Positions 16,986-26,169 of a stretch of 64,000 nucleotides of DNA are shown here, piece after piece. The translations under genes were made by a program, and so were the position numbers. The notes under the pieces were generated by a model. The model had not been told where the DNA came from and did no database searches. It saw only the letters and a list, made by a program, of their open reading frames with translations. How positions within the stretch are numbered: the first letter of the stretch is position 1; each line of letters begins with the position of its first letter. The stretch is from Flectobacillus roseus (GTDB lineage Bacteria; Bacteroidota; Bacteroidia; Cytophagales; Spirosomataceae): the NCBI RefSeq assembly GCF_030056665.1, contig NZ_JASHIG010000003.1. One strand, 5' to 3'.

Positions 16986-17134
16986 ACAAAGGGAACGGGC
17001 ACAAAGGCACAGAGTGGGCAAGGGGAGAGAGGATAGAGGTTAGGTAAAGAAAGAGGGGTAGAGTTAATGGGCACAAAGGCATAAAGTGAGTAGTAACTTC
17101 ACTTTGTGCCTTTGTGCCTCTGCCCCTCTTTGCC
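16986..17134. repeat. GGCACAAAGGCA inverted-repeat element after hemN
   Basis: GGGCACAAAGGCACAGAG at about 17000 and GGGCACAAAGGCATAAAG at about 17069 face the complementary CACTTTGTGCCTTTGTGCC at 17100. This fills the gene-free stretch 16980-17288 together with an AT-rich tract just before the catalase. Same family as 6041-6140. Confidence 0.6.
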
Positions 17135-17288
17135 TCTCTTTAAGTCCTTATAATATAAGCTATAGCTATAGTTTAAAAATGAAATATAGTTTAAATCTAT
17201 TTATTTATATAAAATATCAATTTGATTTATAGTTTTCAAAGCCGCAATTTTGTCATGTAAACATAACACAACAGTTATTAACAAACAC

Positions 17289-18812
17289 ATGAATAAATCC
17301 ATAAAAATTGCTGCTCTGGCGCTATTATCATCGACTGTTGCAGTTGCACAAACTCCCCTAACTACTAACAATGGTTCTCCTGTTGGAGATAATCAAAACT
17401 CTAAAACAATCGGACAAAATGGACAAGTGTTGCTAGAAGATATCCATTTGATTGAAAAGCTAGCCTCGTTCGACCGTGAGCGTATTCCTGAGCGTGTGGT
17501 ACATGCACGTGGCGCTGGGGCTTATGGTGAATTTGTCTCAGAAGGCGAATTTTCAAAATATACCAAAGCGGCTTTGTTTGCGGCTAAAGGTAAAAAAACA
17601 CCTGTTTTTGTTCGTTTTTCGACAGTAGTTCATGGAAATGGTTCACCAGAAACCTTGCGTGACCCACGTGGTTTTGCTACTAAGTTTTATACCGAGCAAG
17701 GCAATTATGATATCGTTGGTAATAACCTTCCTGTATTTTTTATTCGCGATGCCATCAAGTTTCCAGATATGGTGCACGCATTCAAACCGTCGCCTATTTA
17801 TAACAAGCAAGATCCCAACCGTGTGTTTGATTTCTTCTCACATATTCCAGAAGGTACGCATATGTTGACACGTGTGTATTCGGACTTTGGTATTCCTGCT
17901 AATTATCGTCAAATGGATGGGTCGAGTGTTCATGCTTTCAAGTGGGTAAATGAAGCTGGCGAAGTGAGTTATGTAAAATATACTTGGAAAACGAATCAGG
18001 GTGTGAAAAACCTTACTGCTGATGAAGCTGCCAAAGTACAAGCCCAAGATTTCCAGCATGCTACGGTAGATTTATACGATAATATTAAAAAAGGAAACTT
18101 CCCTTCTTGGGATTTATTTGTACAAATCTTAAAGCCAGAAGATTTAGATAAATTCGATTTTAATCCACTAGATGTTACAAAAGTTTGGCCAGAGTCAATT
18201 GCTCCGTTGACAAAGGTTGGTAAAATGACTTTAAACCGTGTACCTGATAATTTCTTTGAAGAAGTTGAGCAGTCGGCTTTTGCGCCTGCCAATTTGGTAC
18301 CAGGCATAGAGCCATCTGAAGACAAACTTTTGCAAGGTCGCTTATTTTCTTACACCGATACGCAACGTCACCGCATAGGAGGCAATTTTCAACAGCTTCC
18401 TATTAATGCACCAAAAATGGCTGTGAATACTTACAACCAAGACGGTGCTTTCAGCAATCGCCACAAAACTTCTGATGTAAACTATCAACCAAGTGTTGCG
18501 GCTGATGCTTTAACTGACAATGCACAATATAAATACTCAGTTTCGAAGTTTACCAATGTGACTACAGTTCAGCAAAAAATCACAAAGCCTAATGATTTTA
18601 AGCAAGCAGGTGATTTTTACCGCTCTTTGTCCGAAACAGATAAAGCAAGTTTGATTAAAAACTTATCTGGTGATTTGGCGGCTGTCAAAAACAAAGATGT
18701 AGCTCGCAAAATGGTAGGCTATTTCTACCTAGCTGATGCGGATTACGGTACTCGTTTGGCTAAAGCTCTCAACTTTAGCCGTGAGGAAGTTGAAGCGTTG
18801 TTTAGAAAATAA
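17289..18812 (+). CDS. katA: Heme catalase with export signal
   Basis: A 507-residue small-subunit heme catalase. Visible active-site residues are His72 (RVVHARGAGAYGEF), the Asn145-146 pair (VGNNLPVFFIRD) and the proximal heme-ligand Tyr355 (RLFSYTDTQRHRIGGNF). Unlike cytosolic catalases it starts with a signal peptide (MNKSIKIAALALLSSTVAVAQ), so it should act in the periplasm against incoming hydrogen peroxide. The ATG at 17289 is chosen because it places the signal peptide at the N terminus; a start at 17250 adds 13 polar residues. It sits between hemN and hemA, which supply its cofactor. Confidence 0.93.
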   Translation: MNKSIKIAALALLSSTVAVAQTPLTTNNGSPVGDNQNSKTIGQNGQVLLEDIHLIEKLASFDRERIPERVVHARGAGAYGEFVSEGEFSKYTKAALFAAKGKKTPVFVRFSTVVHGNGSPETLRDPRGFATKFYTEQGNYDIVGNNLPVFFIRDAIKFPDMVHAFKPSPIYNKQDPNRVFDFFSHIPEGTHMLTRVYSDFGIPANYRQMDGSSVHAFKWVNEAGEVSYVKYTWKTNQGVKNLTADEAAKVQAQDFQHATVDLYDNIKKGNFPSWDLFVQILKPEDLDKFDFNPLDVTKVWPESIAPLTKVGKMTLNRVPDNFFEEVEQSAFAPANLVPGIEPSEDKLLQGRLFSYTDTQRHRIGGNFQQLPINAPKMAVNTYNQDGAFSNRHKTSDVNYQPSVAADALTDNAQYKYSVSKFTNVTTVQQKITKPNDFKQAGDFYRSLSETDKASLIKNLSGDLAAVKNKDVARKMVGYFYLADADYGTRLAKALNFSREEVEALFRK

Positions 18813-18832
18813 GTTACAGTAATCAGGCCAAA

Positions 18833-18977
18833 AGGCAATAGGTATTAGTAATCATTTTATTGATAGCTCTTGATTTGCTTTTCTTTATATCAAACCCAAT
18901 CGGGCAGGATTTAGGTGCGTATTTTGAAAAGCAAAACAATACTGTCAACGAATTTTTTACACTAATACCTATTGCCT
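18833..18977. repeat. Perfect 16-bp inverted repeat flanking a 113-base spacer
   Basis: AGGCAATAGGTATTAG (18833-18848) is exactly complementary to 18962-18977, between the catalase and hemA. The arms belong to the gcctatTGCCTaaagc family seen at 26047-26168 and 56937-57016. Confidence 0.55.
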
Positions 18978-18985
18978 AACCACTT

Positions 18986-20209
18986 ATGCTCAAAATGATT
19001 CATCATACCATGCCATCTATCAAAGTCATATCGCTTTCATATAAAACTGCTGATGTTGCAGTTCGTGGACAATTGCAGTTCTCGGAGGAGGAGGTGCAAA
19101 CCTTTTTGGCAAATTTTCAAGCTCATGAAGACGTCAAATCCTTGATGCTTCTATCAACTTGTAACCGAACTGAATTGTATTTCGAGTCCGAAACTACATC
19201 CGCTAAAGACATGATTGAACAGATGTTGACTTTTAAGAATGTATGGATTGGTGGACATTTGCTTAAAGTTATTGAAACTACTCAAGAGTCAGCTCAGTAT
19301 ATGATGGAGGTGGCGATGGGATTACATTCAATGGTTTTGGGCGACAAACAAATTATTCAGCAAGTAAAAAGCGCTTATCTACAAAGCCAAAGCATGGGGC
19401 TTATTTCGGGCGTATTTGAGCGGTTATTTCAACAGGTTTTCCGTTCCTTCAAACGTATCAGTAATGAAACCGCCTTTTTGAAAGGCTCTCAATCTACGAG
19501 TTATTTGGCAGTGGAGCACGCCAGAAGACTCGTAGGAAAACAAGCAAAAGTATTGTTATTGGGAGCTGGAGAAATCGCTAAAGATGTGGTCAAATATTTG
19601 GTTTCACAAGGATTCGAAAATGTGGTAATTGCCAATCGCACTCTCGAAAAAGCCCAAGCACTTGCTAAATCGAGAGATTCTTACTTTTACCTTCCTTTTT
19701 CGGAAATACCTCAATACTTTTCTGATTTTGATGTGGTTATTTCAAGTATTGGCGTGAAAGATTTAATTCAAGATACCTTTTTCCGTAAATCTACTTTTCC
19801 TAAAGTATTGGTTGATTTAGCTGTTCCAGCAAGTATTTCTATATCTGAACAAACAAAGCAGTCGGTTCAGTTAATCAATATTGATACTTTGGTTGAAAAA
19901 ATTCAAGTGAACAAGACCGAAAGCCAAGCAGCAGTTACCGAAGTTCAAACGATTATTGAGCAAGAGTTAGCACAATTTATGAAATGGCATGATTTATTAC
20001 CTATCAATCAGTTTTTAGCTTCACTGAAACAACATTATAAAACTACTATTCAAGAAAAATTACAACAACATCAACAAGAGCTACCAGACGGAGTTATTGA
20101 TTCTATTGTGGCATCATTGCTTAAAACGCCAGCTGTAAGTCTGAAAAATATGAATTTACCAGAATCTGTTTTATCAGTACAACAGCTGAACCAGATTTAT
20201 CATTTTTAA
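18986..20209 (+). CDS. hemA: Glutamyl-tRNA reductase
   Basis: A protein of about 407 residues that reduces glutamyl-tRNA to glutamate-1-semialdehyde, the first committed step of C5-pathway tetrapyrrole synthesis. The catalytic Cys59 is in LLSTCNRTELYFES. GLHSMVLGDKQIIQQVKSAY follows, and the NADPH Rossmann motif is VLLLGAGEIAKDVVKYL. The C-terminal helical dimerisation region ends near LSVQQLNQIY. Met1, Met4 or Met9 could be the start; the first is used. The next gene in the pathway is not adjacent. Its place beside hemN and a heme enzyme suggests coordinated heme supply. Confidence 0.94.
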   Translation: MLKMIHHTMPSIKVISLSYKTADVAVRGQLQFSEEEVQTFLANFQAHEDVKSLMLLSTCNRTELYFESETTSAKDMIEQMLTFKNVWIGGHLLKVIETTQESAQYMMEVAMGLHSMVLGDKQIIQQVKSAYLQSQSMGLISGVFERLFQQVFRSFKRISNETAFLKGSQSTSYLAVEHARRLVGKQAKVLLLGAGEIAKDVVKYLVSQGFENVVIANRTLEKAQALAKSRDSYFYLPFSEIPQYFSDFDVVISSIGVKDLIQDTFFRKSTFPKVLVDLAVPASISISEQTKQSVQLINIDTLVEKIQVNKTESQAAVTEVQTIIEQELAQFMKWHDLLPINQFLASLKQHYKTTIQEKLQQHQQELPDGVIDSIVASLLKTPAVSLKNMNLPESVLSVQQLNQIYHF

Positions 20210-20260
20210 TTTTGCGTTACTATCTTTCTGTCGAACCTAATGACTTAATAATTTATAAAA

Positions 20261-20368
20261 ATGAATCATCGCGAATTTAGAGATACCTTAGTAAAAGCAT
20301 CCTTTTTTTGTTTGTCTGGATTCATAAGTTGTACCATTGTATTTGGGAAAGGACTAAAACTTTCTTAG
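20261..20368 (+). CDS. Possible 35-residue small protein
   Basis: An ATG frame just after hemA: a polar N terminus MNHREFRDTL followed by a hydrophobic stretch (about residues 14-29, including FFCLSGFISCTIV) and a short basic tail. It looks like a small single-span membrane peptide or the remnant of a signal-bearing gene. A strong terminator comes 28 bases after its stop. No homology is claimed; it could equally be non-coding. Confidence 0.3.
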   Translation: MNHREFRDTLVKASFFCLSGFISCTIVFGKGLKLS

Positions 20369-20395
20369 TTGGTAAGAATATCTTGACAGATAATC

Positions 20396-20434
20396 AAAAA
20401 AGGCAGTCGAAATATGTTTTTCGACTGCCTTTTT
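20396..20434 (+). terminator. Strong intrinsic terminator
   Basis: AAAAAAGGCAGTCGAAA pairs with TTTTTCGACTGCCTTTTT around a loop of four. It closes the hemA transcript; the symmetric A/T flanks could also serve the minus strand. Confidence 0.85.
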
Positions 20435-20463
20435 GCCAATATTTTTCTGAAGGGTGCTTCTTT

Positions 20464-20487
20464 AGACGCAAAGCATTGCGTCTCTAC
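20464..20487. repeat. Palindrome GACGCAA-agca-TTGCGTC
   Basis: A perfect 7-bp-arm palindrome followed by TCTACAAATAA, between the terminator and the MATE gene stop. Only one copy is seen in this window. Confidence 0.4.
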
Positions 20488-20526
20488 AAATAAATACCTT
20501 CCTAAAAAATCACTCATTCACTCAAT

Positions 20527-21900
20527 TTATACCTTCATCGTTCTCCAGCGACCTTTTTTGAAGAAATAAATACCCATCAGTGCCAAAATAGATTCGGCAA
20601 TGGCGATGGATAAGAATACCCCAAGCGGCCCCCAATGCCAGTATTGCGCCATCAGATAAGCCAAAGGTATTTCGATGAGCCAGAAACAAATAAAGTTCAT
20701 AATCGTTGGCGTGCGAGTGTCGCCAGCACCGTTGAGTGCTTGTCCGATGACCATTCCGTAGCCAAAAAAGAGATAACCCGCACTCATGATTTGCAAACAT
20801 AACACACCTACTTCTACGACTTTGGGATTATTGTTGAAAATTGAAATGAAGTTCTCCGCAAAACCTAAAAACAATAAGCCTACCAACAATAGAAATATCA
20901 TATTGTAAAAAGCGGTTCTCCAAACAGATTTCTCAGCTCGGTCAGGCTGATTAGCGCCTAAATTTTGTCCCATCAAGGTAGCGGCGGCATTCGCCATACC
21001 CCATGCTGGCAAAATCGTAAATACGATAATTCTGATAGCAATGGTATAACCTGCCACGGCGTCGCTTCCGAAACTTGATATAATACGCGTTAAGAAAATC
21101 CAGCTTGCCGACTGAATCAAGAACTGCCCTGTACCACCCGAACCAATGGTAATCAAATTTTTGAGTACAGCCCAGTCTGGTTTGAGTAATCTCAATTCTA
21201 GGCGGAGATTACCTTGACCTTTTTGCAAAGAATATAATTGGTACAATACCCCAATGGTTCTGCCTGTGGTAGTGGCAATGGCAGCGCCTTCTACGCCAAA
21301 TTTTAATCCCATAATCAAGACGGCATCGAGTGCCATATTGATGATATTGGCCAAAATAATCGAACGCATTGCCGTAGAGGCATCTCCAGCACCACGCAAT
21401 GCGCCACTGAGTGTATAAAGCAAAATCACAGCAGGGCTACTGATAAACATCAAGCGAGTAAATAAGGCTCCTTGTTCAATCAAATGAGGTTCGCCACCCA
21501 TAAGTGCGAGAATTTGTTCAGCAAAAATTGCCCCAGGGATTCCAACGAGTGCCGATAAAACCAAGGAAATAAGAATTACTTGTGATACGGCATGAGCAGC
21601 GGCTTCGGGGTTTCCTTCGCCTGTTCGTCGTGAAACGATGGCAGTAGCTGCCGAGCTAAGACCTATGGCAACCGAATAAATCAGGGTAAGTACCGATTCG
21701 GTCAACCCAACGGTAGCGATGGCTTCTATGCTAATTTTAGATACAAAAAAGGCATCAACAATCGCAAAGAGCGATTCTCCGATCATTTCTAATATCATAG
21801 GAATAGATAAAAGAAAAATCGCTCGATTAATGCTCATTTGAGTATAATTCTGTTCTTCTCCACGAATAGCTTCGAGGAATAGTTCAATGTATTTTTTCAT
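20527..21900 (-). CDS. MATE-family efflux transporter
   Basis: A 457-residue inner-membrane exporter with 12 predicted helices in two similar halves (MatE domains). Landmarks are LSIPMILEMIGESLFAIVDAFFVSKI in helix 1-2, AIVSRRTGEGNPEAA in the first half and LMGQNLGANQPDRAEKSVW in the second, the paired MATE signatures. It exports cationic compounds by proton or sodium antiport. ATG 21900 is used because the extension to 21951 is a poorly conserved tail. A long leader with a hairpin lies upstream. Confidence 0.9.
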   Translation of the reverse strand: MKKYIELFLEAIRGEEQNYTQMSINRAIFLLSIPMILEMIGESLFAIVDAFFVSKISIEAIATVGLTESVLTLIYSVAIGLSSAATAIVSRRTGEGNPEAAAHAVSQVILISLVLSALVGIPGAIFAEQILALMGGEPHLIEQGALFTRLMFISSPAVILLYTLSGALRGAGDASTAMRSIILANIINMALDAVLIMGLKFGVEGAAIATTTGRTIGVLYQLYSLQKGQGNLRLELRLLKPDWAVLKNLITIGSGGTGQFLIQSASWIFLTRIISSFGSDAVAGYTIAIRIIVFTILPAWGMANAAATLMGQNLGANQPDRAEKSVWRTAFYNMIFLLLVGLLFLGFAENFISIFNNNPKVVEVGVLCLQIMSAGYLFFGYGMVIGQALNGAGDTRTPTIMNFICFWLIEIPLAYLMAQYWHWGPLGVFLSIAIAESILALMGIYFFKKGRWRTMKV

Positions 21901-21959
21901 TGAAAATGACGATACGATAAGATAATGGTAAAATGATATAGCTTTTTTCAAAGCAGAAA

Positions 21960-22079
21960 AGCCTAGTTTTTGACTAGGAAAATAAGAGGGGAAAATACAG
22001 TACCACGTAGGGACTAAAAATTACAAAATCATGGGCATTTACGGCTTAAAGCCTGTTTGAGGTTGGTGTTGCAAAGGTA
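21960..22079 (-). promoter_or_regulatory. Long leader and -7 box TACCTTTG of the MATE gene
   Basis: On the minus strand TACCTTTG (complement of 22072-22079) would start a leader of about 165 bases before the ATG at 21900. The leader contains a hairpin CCTAGT-caaaa-ACTAGG (about 21962-21977) near the gene. I could not assign it to a known riboswitch class. The rest of 21901-22467 shows no gene. Confidence 0.4.
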
Positions 22080-22400
22080 ATAGGATTTAGGACTTTTTGT
22101 AGAATGTTCTAAAAAATCTTTTCAAAGAAATAAAGAGTATTTTGTCTTTCTCTACACAGCTAAATGATTTGAAATAAAGGATTTACAACCTAAAACAAGT
22201 CAAGATAGTGAAGAGTTTCCTTTAAAAATGGCGTTTAAATAAAATTTAGCAGGATTTTAATAAAAAATTAAACATTCAGAAGGACTTTATACATCCAATC
22301 TATTCGATATGGCGTAAGTTTGGTATGAACGAAAAATCCTCAGTATTTATACCTATAGATATTTAGCGAAATTTCGCTTAGAATTAATATTCCGCCATCT

Positions 22401-22408
22401 TACTTTTG
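22401..22408 (+). promoter_or_regulatory. -7 box TACTTTTG upstream of GAPDH
   Basis: It matches TAnnTTTG, 60 bases before the GAPDH start codon. Confidence 0.45.
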
Positions 22409-22467
22409 TATCAAGATTTGTCACAAATCTTTTCTTATAACAAAACAAACCTTGAAACGAGTAAATC

Positions 22468-23919
22468 ATGATACAAGAATCTATTTATGAGCAAGAACTG
22501 AGTCATTGGATTGAAGATGAAAAAGCAGCGCTGGAATTGGTAAATGTGGTAGGTAAACTTTGGTTTGAAAAATCGGTAGAATTGCTACTTTTTAGAAACC
22601 AAATGTTTGATGTGAGTTCGTCGGGCTTGTTAAGTTTACATGATTACGCACAGAATTTTATTGGTCAACCTATTACAGTACAAGTAACATTAGAATTGGC
22701 TCAGGCTATTCATGAGATAGAAATTTCACCATCACGCATAGACATGGGGCGTTTGGGAAGTGAGTGGTTGCAAGAATCTGTATTATACGATAATGCCAAG
22801 CAATTTGTCGTAACTAAGTTGGGCGATTTTATTGGAAAAGATCGACTTTGTTTGACTCCCAAGGATGTGGTTTTATATGGTTTTGGACGTATTGGTCGTT
22901 TGGCGGCACGTATGTTGGTAAGTATGGCAGGCAAAGGCGAACAGTTGCGTTTGAGAGCCATCGTAACCCGTGACCGTTCGGCAGAAGATATTTACAAACG
23001 TGCTGATTTGCTCAGAAATGACTCTATTTATGGGCCATTTGCTGGAACTGTTGCCGTTGACGAAGAAAATCGCTGCTTGATTATCAACGGTCAACGTGTA
23101 CAAATGATTAATGCCTCTTCGCCTGAGTCGATTGATTATACACAATATGATATTGATGATGCTTTGGTGATTGATAACACGGGTGTAAAACGAGACCGAG
23201 AGGGATTGAGTAAACACCTTCTGGCAAAAGGAGTTAGCAAAGTATTATTGACAGCGCCAGGCAAAGGCGATATTCCAAACATTGTAGCTGGTGTCAATAA
23301 TTTGGCGTATGAAGAAGGTGAAAATATATTTTCTGCTGCTTCATGTACCACAAATGCCATCGTTCCGATTTTGTCGGTTATTCATCAAGAATTAGGAATA
23401 GAAAGAGGACATATCGAAACGGTTCACTCTTACACCAATGACCAAAACTTGTTGGATAATTATCATCCAAAATCAAGAAGAGGTCGTTCGGCAGCACAAA
23501 ATTTAGTGATTACCGAAACAGGTGCCGACAAAGCAGTTGCCAAAGTAATTCCTGAGTTAGCTGGCAAATTGACTGGAAATGCTATTCGAGTGCCAACGCC
23601 TAATGGTTCTTTGGCGGTATTGAACCTACAAGTAGGACACACGGTAACAAAAGAGGAGGTAAACGAAGTAATTCGTAAGGCTTCACTCAAAGGAGATTTA
23701 GTTGAGCAGATTCAGTATTCTATGTCCGAAGAGTTAGTTTCTTCTGATATTATCGGAAGCCCAAGTCCATCTGTATTTGATAGTAGAGCGACGATTGTTT
23801 CAAAAGATGGAAAAAGTGTTGTGCTATATGTTTGGTACGACAACGAATATGGCTATACAAGACAAACGTTGAAAGTTGCTAAGAATATTTCTGGTGTTTT
23901 AAGGTTAATGTATTATTGA
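22468..23919 (+). CDS. gap: Glyceraldehyde-3-phosphate dehydrogenase, long form
   Basis: A 483-residue GAPDH, about 150 residues longer than the classical enzyme because of an N-terminal extension (residues 1-125). The Rossmann motif VVLYGFGRIGRLAARML begins near residue 131. The catalytic nucleophile is Cys293 in FSAASCTTNAIVPIL; HSYTNDQNLLDNYHPKSRRGRSAA holds phosphate-binding residues and WYDNEYGYTRQ closes the NAD domain. Long GAPDHs of this kind are common in Bacteroidota and Proteobacteria next to or instead of the short form; direction (glycolytic or gluconeogenic) is not readable. A terminator follows. Confidence 0.93.
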   Translation: MIQESIYEQELSHWIEDEKAALELVNVVGKLWFEKSVELLLFRNQMFDVSSSGLLSLHDYAQNFIGQPITVQVTLELAQAIHEIEISPSRIDMGRLGSEWLQESVLYDNAKQFVVTKLGDFIGKDRLCLTPKDVVLYGFGRIGRLAARMLVSMAGKGEQLRLRAIVTRDRSAEDIYKRADLLRNDSIYGPFAGTVAVDEENRCLIINGQRVQMINASSPESIDYTQYDIDDALVIDNTGVKRDREGLSKHLLAKGVSKVLLTAPGKGDIPNIVAGVNNLAYEEGENIFSAASCTTNAIVPILSVIHQELGIERGHIETVHSYTNDQNLLDNYHPKSRRGRSAAQNLVITETGADKAVAKVIPELAGKLTGNAIRVPTPNGSLAVLNLQVGHTVTKEEVNEVIRKASLKGDLVEQIQYSMSEELVSSDIIGSPSPSVFDSRATIVSKDGKSVVLYVWYDNEYGYTRQTLKVAKNISGVLRLMYY

Positions 23920-23991
23920 GTTAGTTTGATGGTTTAGGTTGCTACAATGAGACCTGTATCATTTGTTTAAGTAAAAAGGGATAGATAAGTA

Positions 23992-24025
23992 AAAAGCCTT
24001 CAAGATATTTCTTGAGGGCTTTTTT
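23992..24025 (+). terminator. Intrinsic terminator after GAPDH
   Basis: AAAAGCCTTCAAGA pairs with TCTTGAGGGCTTTT (one G-T pair) and is followed by T residues. Confidence 0.8.
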
Positions 24026-24133
24026 GTGGGAAATATCAGACAAAAGAACAGTAGAAGGAGGTGGCCAAACCAATGCTTAAAACCCTCGCTCCCTCTAAAG
24101 TCTCCATTTTTCCCAATTTATATGAATTTTCTC

Positions 24134-24283
24134 TTTACTGGACAAAATTGAAGTTTCTAGTCGTTCCTAGTTCAAGACTTAGTCTTGGACTCACCTTTTA
24201 AACAGTTTAAAACTGTTTTCATAAAATTCAGTGGTGAAGTCCAAACATCTGAATGTCCCTTACTCATTTTGTCCTATAATCAG
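24134..24283. repeat. MITE-like dispersed repeat B, 150-bp copy
   Basis: The left end TTACTGGACAAAATTG and the right end, inverted, TTATAGGACAAAATGAG form terminal inverted repeats. Inside are AAGAC-tta-GTCTT and AAACAGTTT-AAAACTGTTT palindromes. A copy without the left end is at 38511-38630, a compact copy at 42388-42473, and partial copies border 60381-60584. It occupies the gene-free stretch 23920-24325 with the GAPDH terminator. Confidence 0.7.
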
Positions 24284-24325
24284 ATAAATCACTCATTTTC
24301 TCAACCACCAATTCACACAATACCT

Positions 24326-26032
24326 TTAGTAACCTGGGTTTTGTTTGTATAAACCATTGGTAAAGGTAATTTCCGCTTGAGGAATAGGTAAGTACTCATC
24401 ACGACCTGCGGTAAATTTGGCAGTATTCAAGAAGGTACGTCTGGTTTTTTCCTTATTGATATAGGCATTCAACGTAGGTTCGGCAATACCCCAACGAACC
24501 AAGTCAAAGAAGCGAGGACCTTCAGTAGCAAACTCCATACGACGTTCCCACTGTAAAGCTTTGCGTGCATAAGCTTGTGTCCAGCCTGTGGTGGTGTATT
24601 CTTTTACCAAATACTTAGAAGCAAAAGTTCCATCAGCCTTTTTGAGTCTACCAGTACTTTCTGCGGCACGTTTTCTTACCATATTGATAAGAGGCAATGC
24701 GCTTGCTTGTTGTCCCAATTCGATATAGGCTTCTGCTTGCATTAACAAAATATCGTCGTAGCGCAAAATATCGTAGTTTTTAGCAGTTCCCATAAATGGC
24801 CCAAGTTTGAAATACGAGGAACTACTTGCCAACTGTTGAGCACGCATCGAGTGAAAATTACCATACACCCCTGCATCACGCACCCAACTATTGCTAAATG
24901 GCTTGGTGTTATCGTATTTGTACGGGTGACCATCGATACCTACGGTGTGGTCAAGACGAGGGTCGACTGTAGCGGTGGTCAAGTCAATATTCGAATCGTT
25001 GAAAGTATCAAACTTTGGCAAACCATTTTCGTCTGTGGCATGGGCATTTACTAAGTTTTGACTTGGTGCATGAAATCCGCAACAGCCGTACTGAGGTGCT
25101 CCATGAGGATAATTTAATCCATCTTCAAAATTCAAGCGTCCAGAAGTCGTACCGTCATTTATCGTAAACTGAATAGCAAAAATCGATTCAGAACCATTTT
25201 CGGTTTCTGCCAAAAAGTTATCAGCAATATCTTTACTCAAACTGTATTTACCTGAAGAGATTACTGCTTGTGTTAAAGTAACCACTTCTTGCAAACGAGT
25301 TTTATTGATGTTTACAACTTGGTGATTTTCATTTTGTTCGTATGCTTGGTACAAACGCAATTTTGCCAAATAGGCCTGAGCCGCCACTTTATTGGCACGA
25401 CCCAATTCTGCTTGAGTAGAAGGAAGGTTGTCTATCGCAAACTGAAAATCGGCCGCAATTTTATTCCATGATTCCTCATTACTTAGGTTATTTGAAACCT
25501 TTAAGATTTCTTCTGCTGAAGCATTTTCGTCAAAAATGGGAATGTTTTTGTACAAAAGCTTCATTGTAAAATAGCTATGTGCACGTAAGAAACGAAGTTC
25601 GGCCAAGCGAGTCTTTTTGTTAGGATAGCTGGCTTCGCTAAGTGAGTTTACCGCACGCAATGCCACATTACATCTTGAAATCGACTTAAAGAGGTTTTGC
25701 CAAGTACGTGTCACAAAAGCATTGATAGACGGCGTAACTAGGTTATAATGCTCAATGGCATCGATTTCGCCAACGTCACCTGTACCGCCACCGCCTTTGT
25801 AGGCATCATCGGAGCGTACACTTCCATAGACCCAGTTACTATAAATCGGTCCAATCATGTCGCCATTGCCGATAGCGGCATAAGCGGCAGTTACTAAGCC
25901 TTCCACAGCCGTAGGAGAGGTTAAATCAGATGAGGACAGCACACCTTTTGGTGTATAATCAAGGGCATCTTTACACGAGTTCATGGTAAGTAAGCCAGTG
26001 ACAAATAAGAGGGAAAATATTTTTCTTTTCAT
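24326..26032 (-). CDS. SusD/RagB-family nutrient-binding lipoprotein (fructan locus)
   Basis: A 568-residue surface lipoprotein; the signal peptide ends LLTMNSCKDALDY with Cys20 lipidated. The family layout is present: an N-terminal SusD_3-type domain, tetratricopeptide-like helices (RAHSYFTMKLLYKNIPIF; RANKVAAQAYLAKLRLYQAY) and the C-terminal signature DILLMQAEAYIELGQ, WERRMEFATEGPRFFDLVRWG, then LPIPQAEI at the end. It caps the SusC channel and binds glycan. It is the last gene of the run GH32-regulator-transporter-kinase-SusC-SusD, which predicts fructan or fructo-oligosaccharide as ligand. Confidence 0.95.
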   Translation of the reverse strand: MKRKIFSLLFVTGLLTMNSCKDALDYTPKGVLSSSDLTSPTAVEGLVTAAYAAIGNGDMIGPIYSNWVYGSVRSDDAYKGGGGTGDVGEIDAIEHYNLVTPSINAFVTRTWQNLFKSISRCNVALRAVNSLSEASYPNKKTRLAELRFLRAHSYFTMKLLYKNIPIFDENASAEEILKVSNNLSNEESWNKIAADFQFAIDNLPSTQAELGRANKVAAQAYLAKLRLYQAYEQNENHQVVNINKTRLQEVVTLTQAVISSGKYSLSKDIADNFLAETENGSESIFAIQFTINDGTTSGRLNFEDGLNYPHGAPQYGCCGFHAPSQNLVNAHATDENGLPKFDTFNDSNIDLTTATVDPRLDHTVGIDGHPYKYDNTKPFSNSWVRDAGVYGNFHSMRAQQLASSSSYFKLGPFMGTAKNYDILRYDDILLMQAEAYIELGQQASALPLINMVRKRAAESTGRLKKADGTFASKYLVKEYTTTGWTQAYARKALQWERRMEFATEGPRFFDLVRWGIAEPTLNAYINKEKTRRTFLNTAKFTAGRDEYLPIPQAEITFTNGLYKQNPGY

Positions 26033-26046
26033 GAGTTTACAATGGT

Positions 26047-26168
26047 TGCTTTAGGCTGTAAGCTGTATGCTTTAAGCAATGAGAACTACAGCCTAAATGA
26101 TTTACGTAGTGTACTTTCAATACTAGCGTCAAAATATCTATTGATGCCTATCGCCTAAAGCCTATTGC
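26047..26168. repeat. GCTTTAGGC / GCCTAAAGC inverted repeat between susD and susC
   Basis: GCTTTAGGCTGTAAGCTG and ATGCTTTAAGC are answered by GCCTATCGCCTAAAGCC just after the SusC stop. Similar text lies at 18833-18977, 38448-38508, 43103-43143, 46237-46268 and 56937-57016. In this position it could reduce read-through from susC to susD. Confidence 0.55.
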
Positions 26169-26169
26169 C

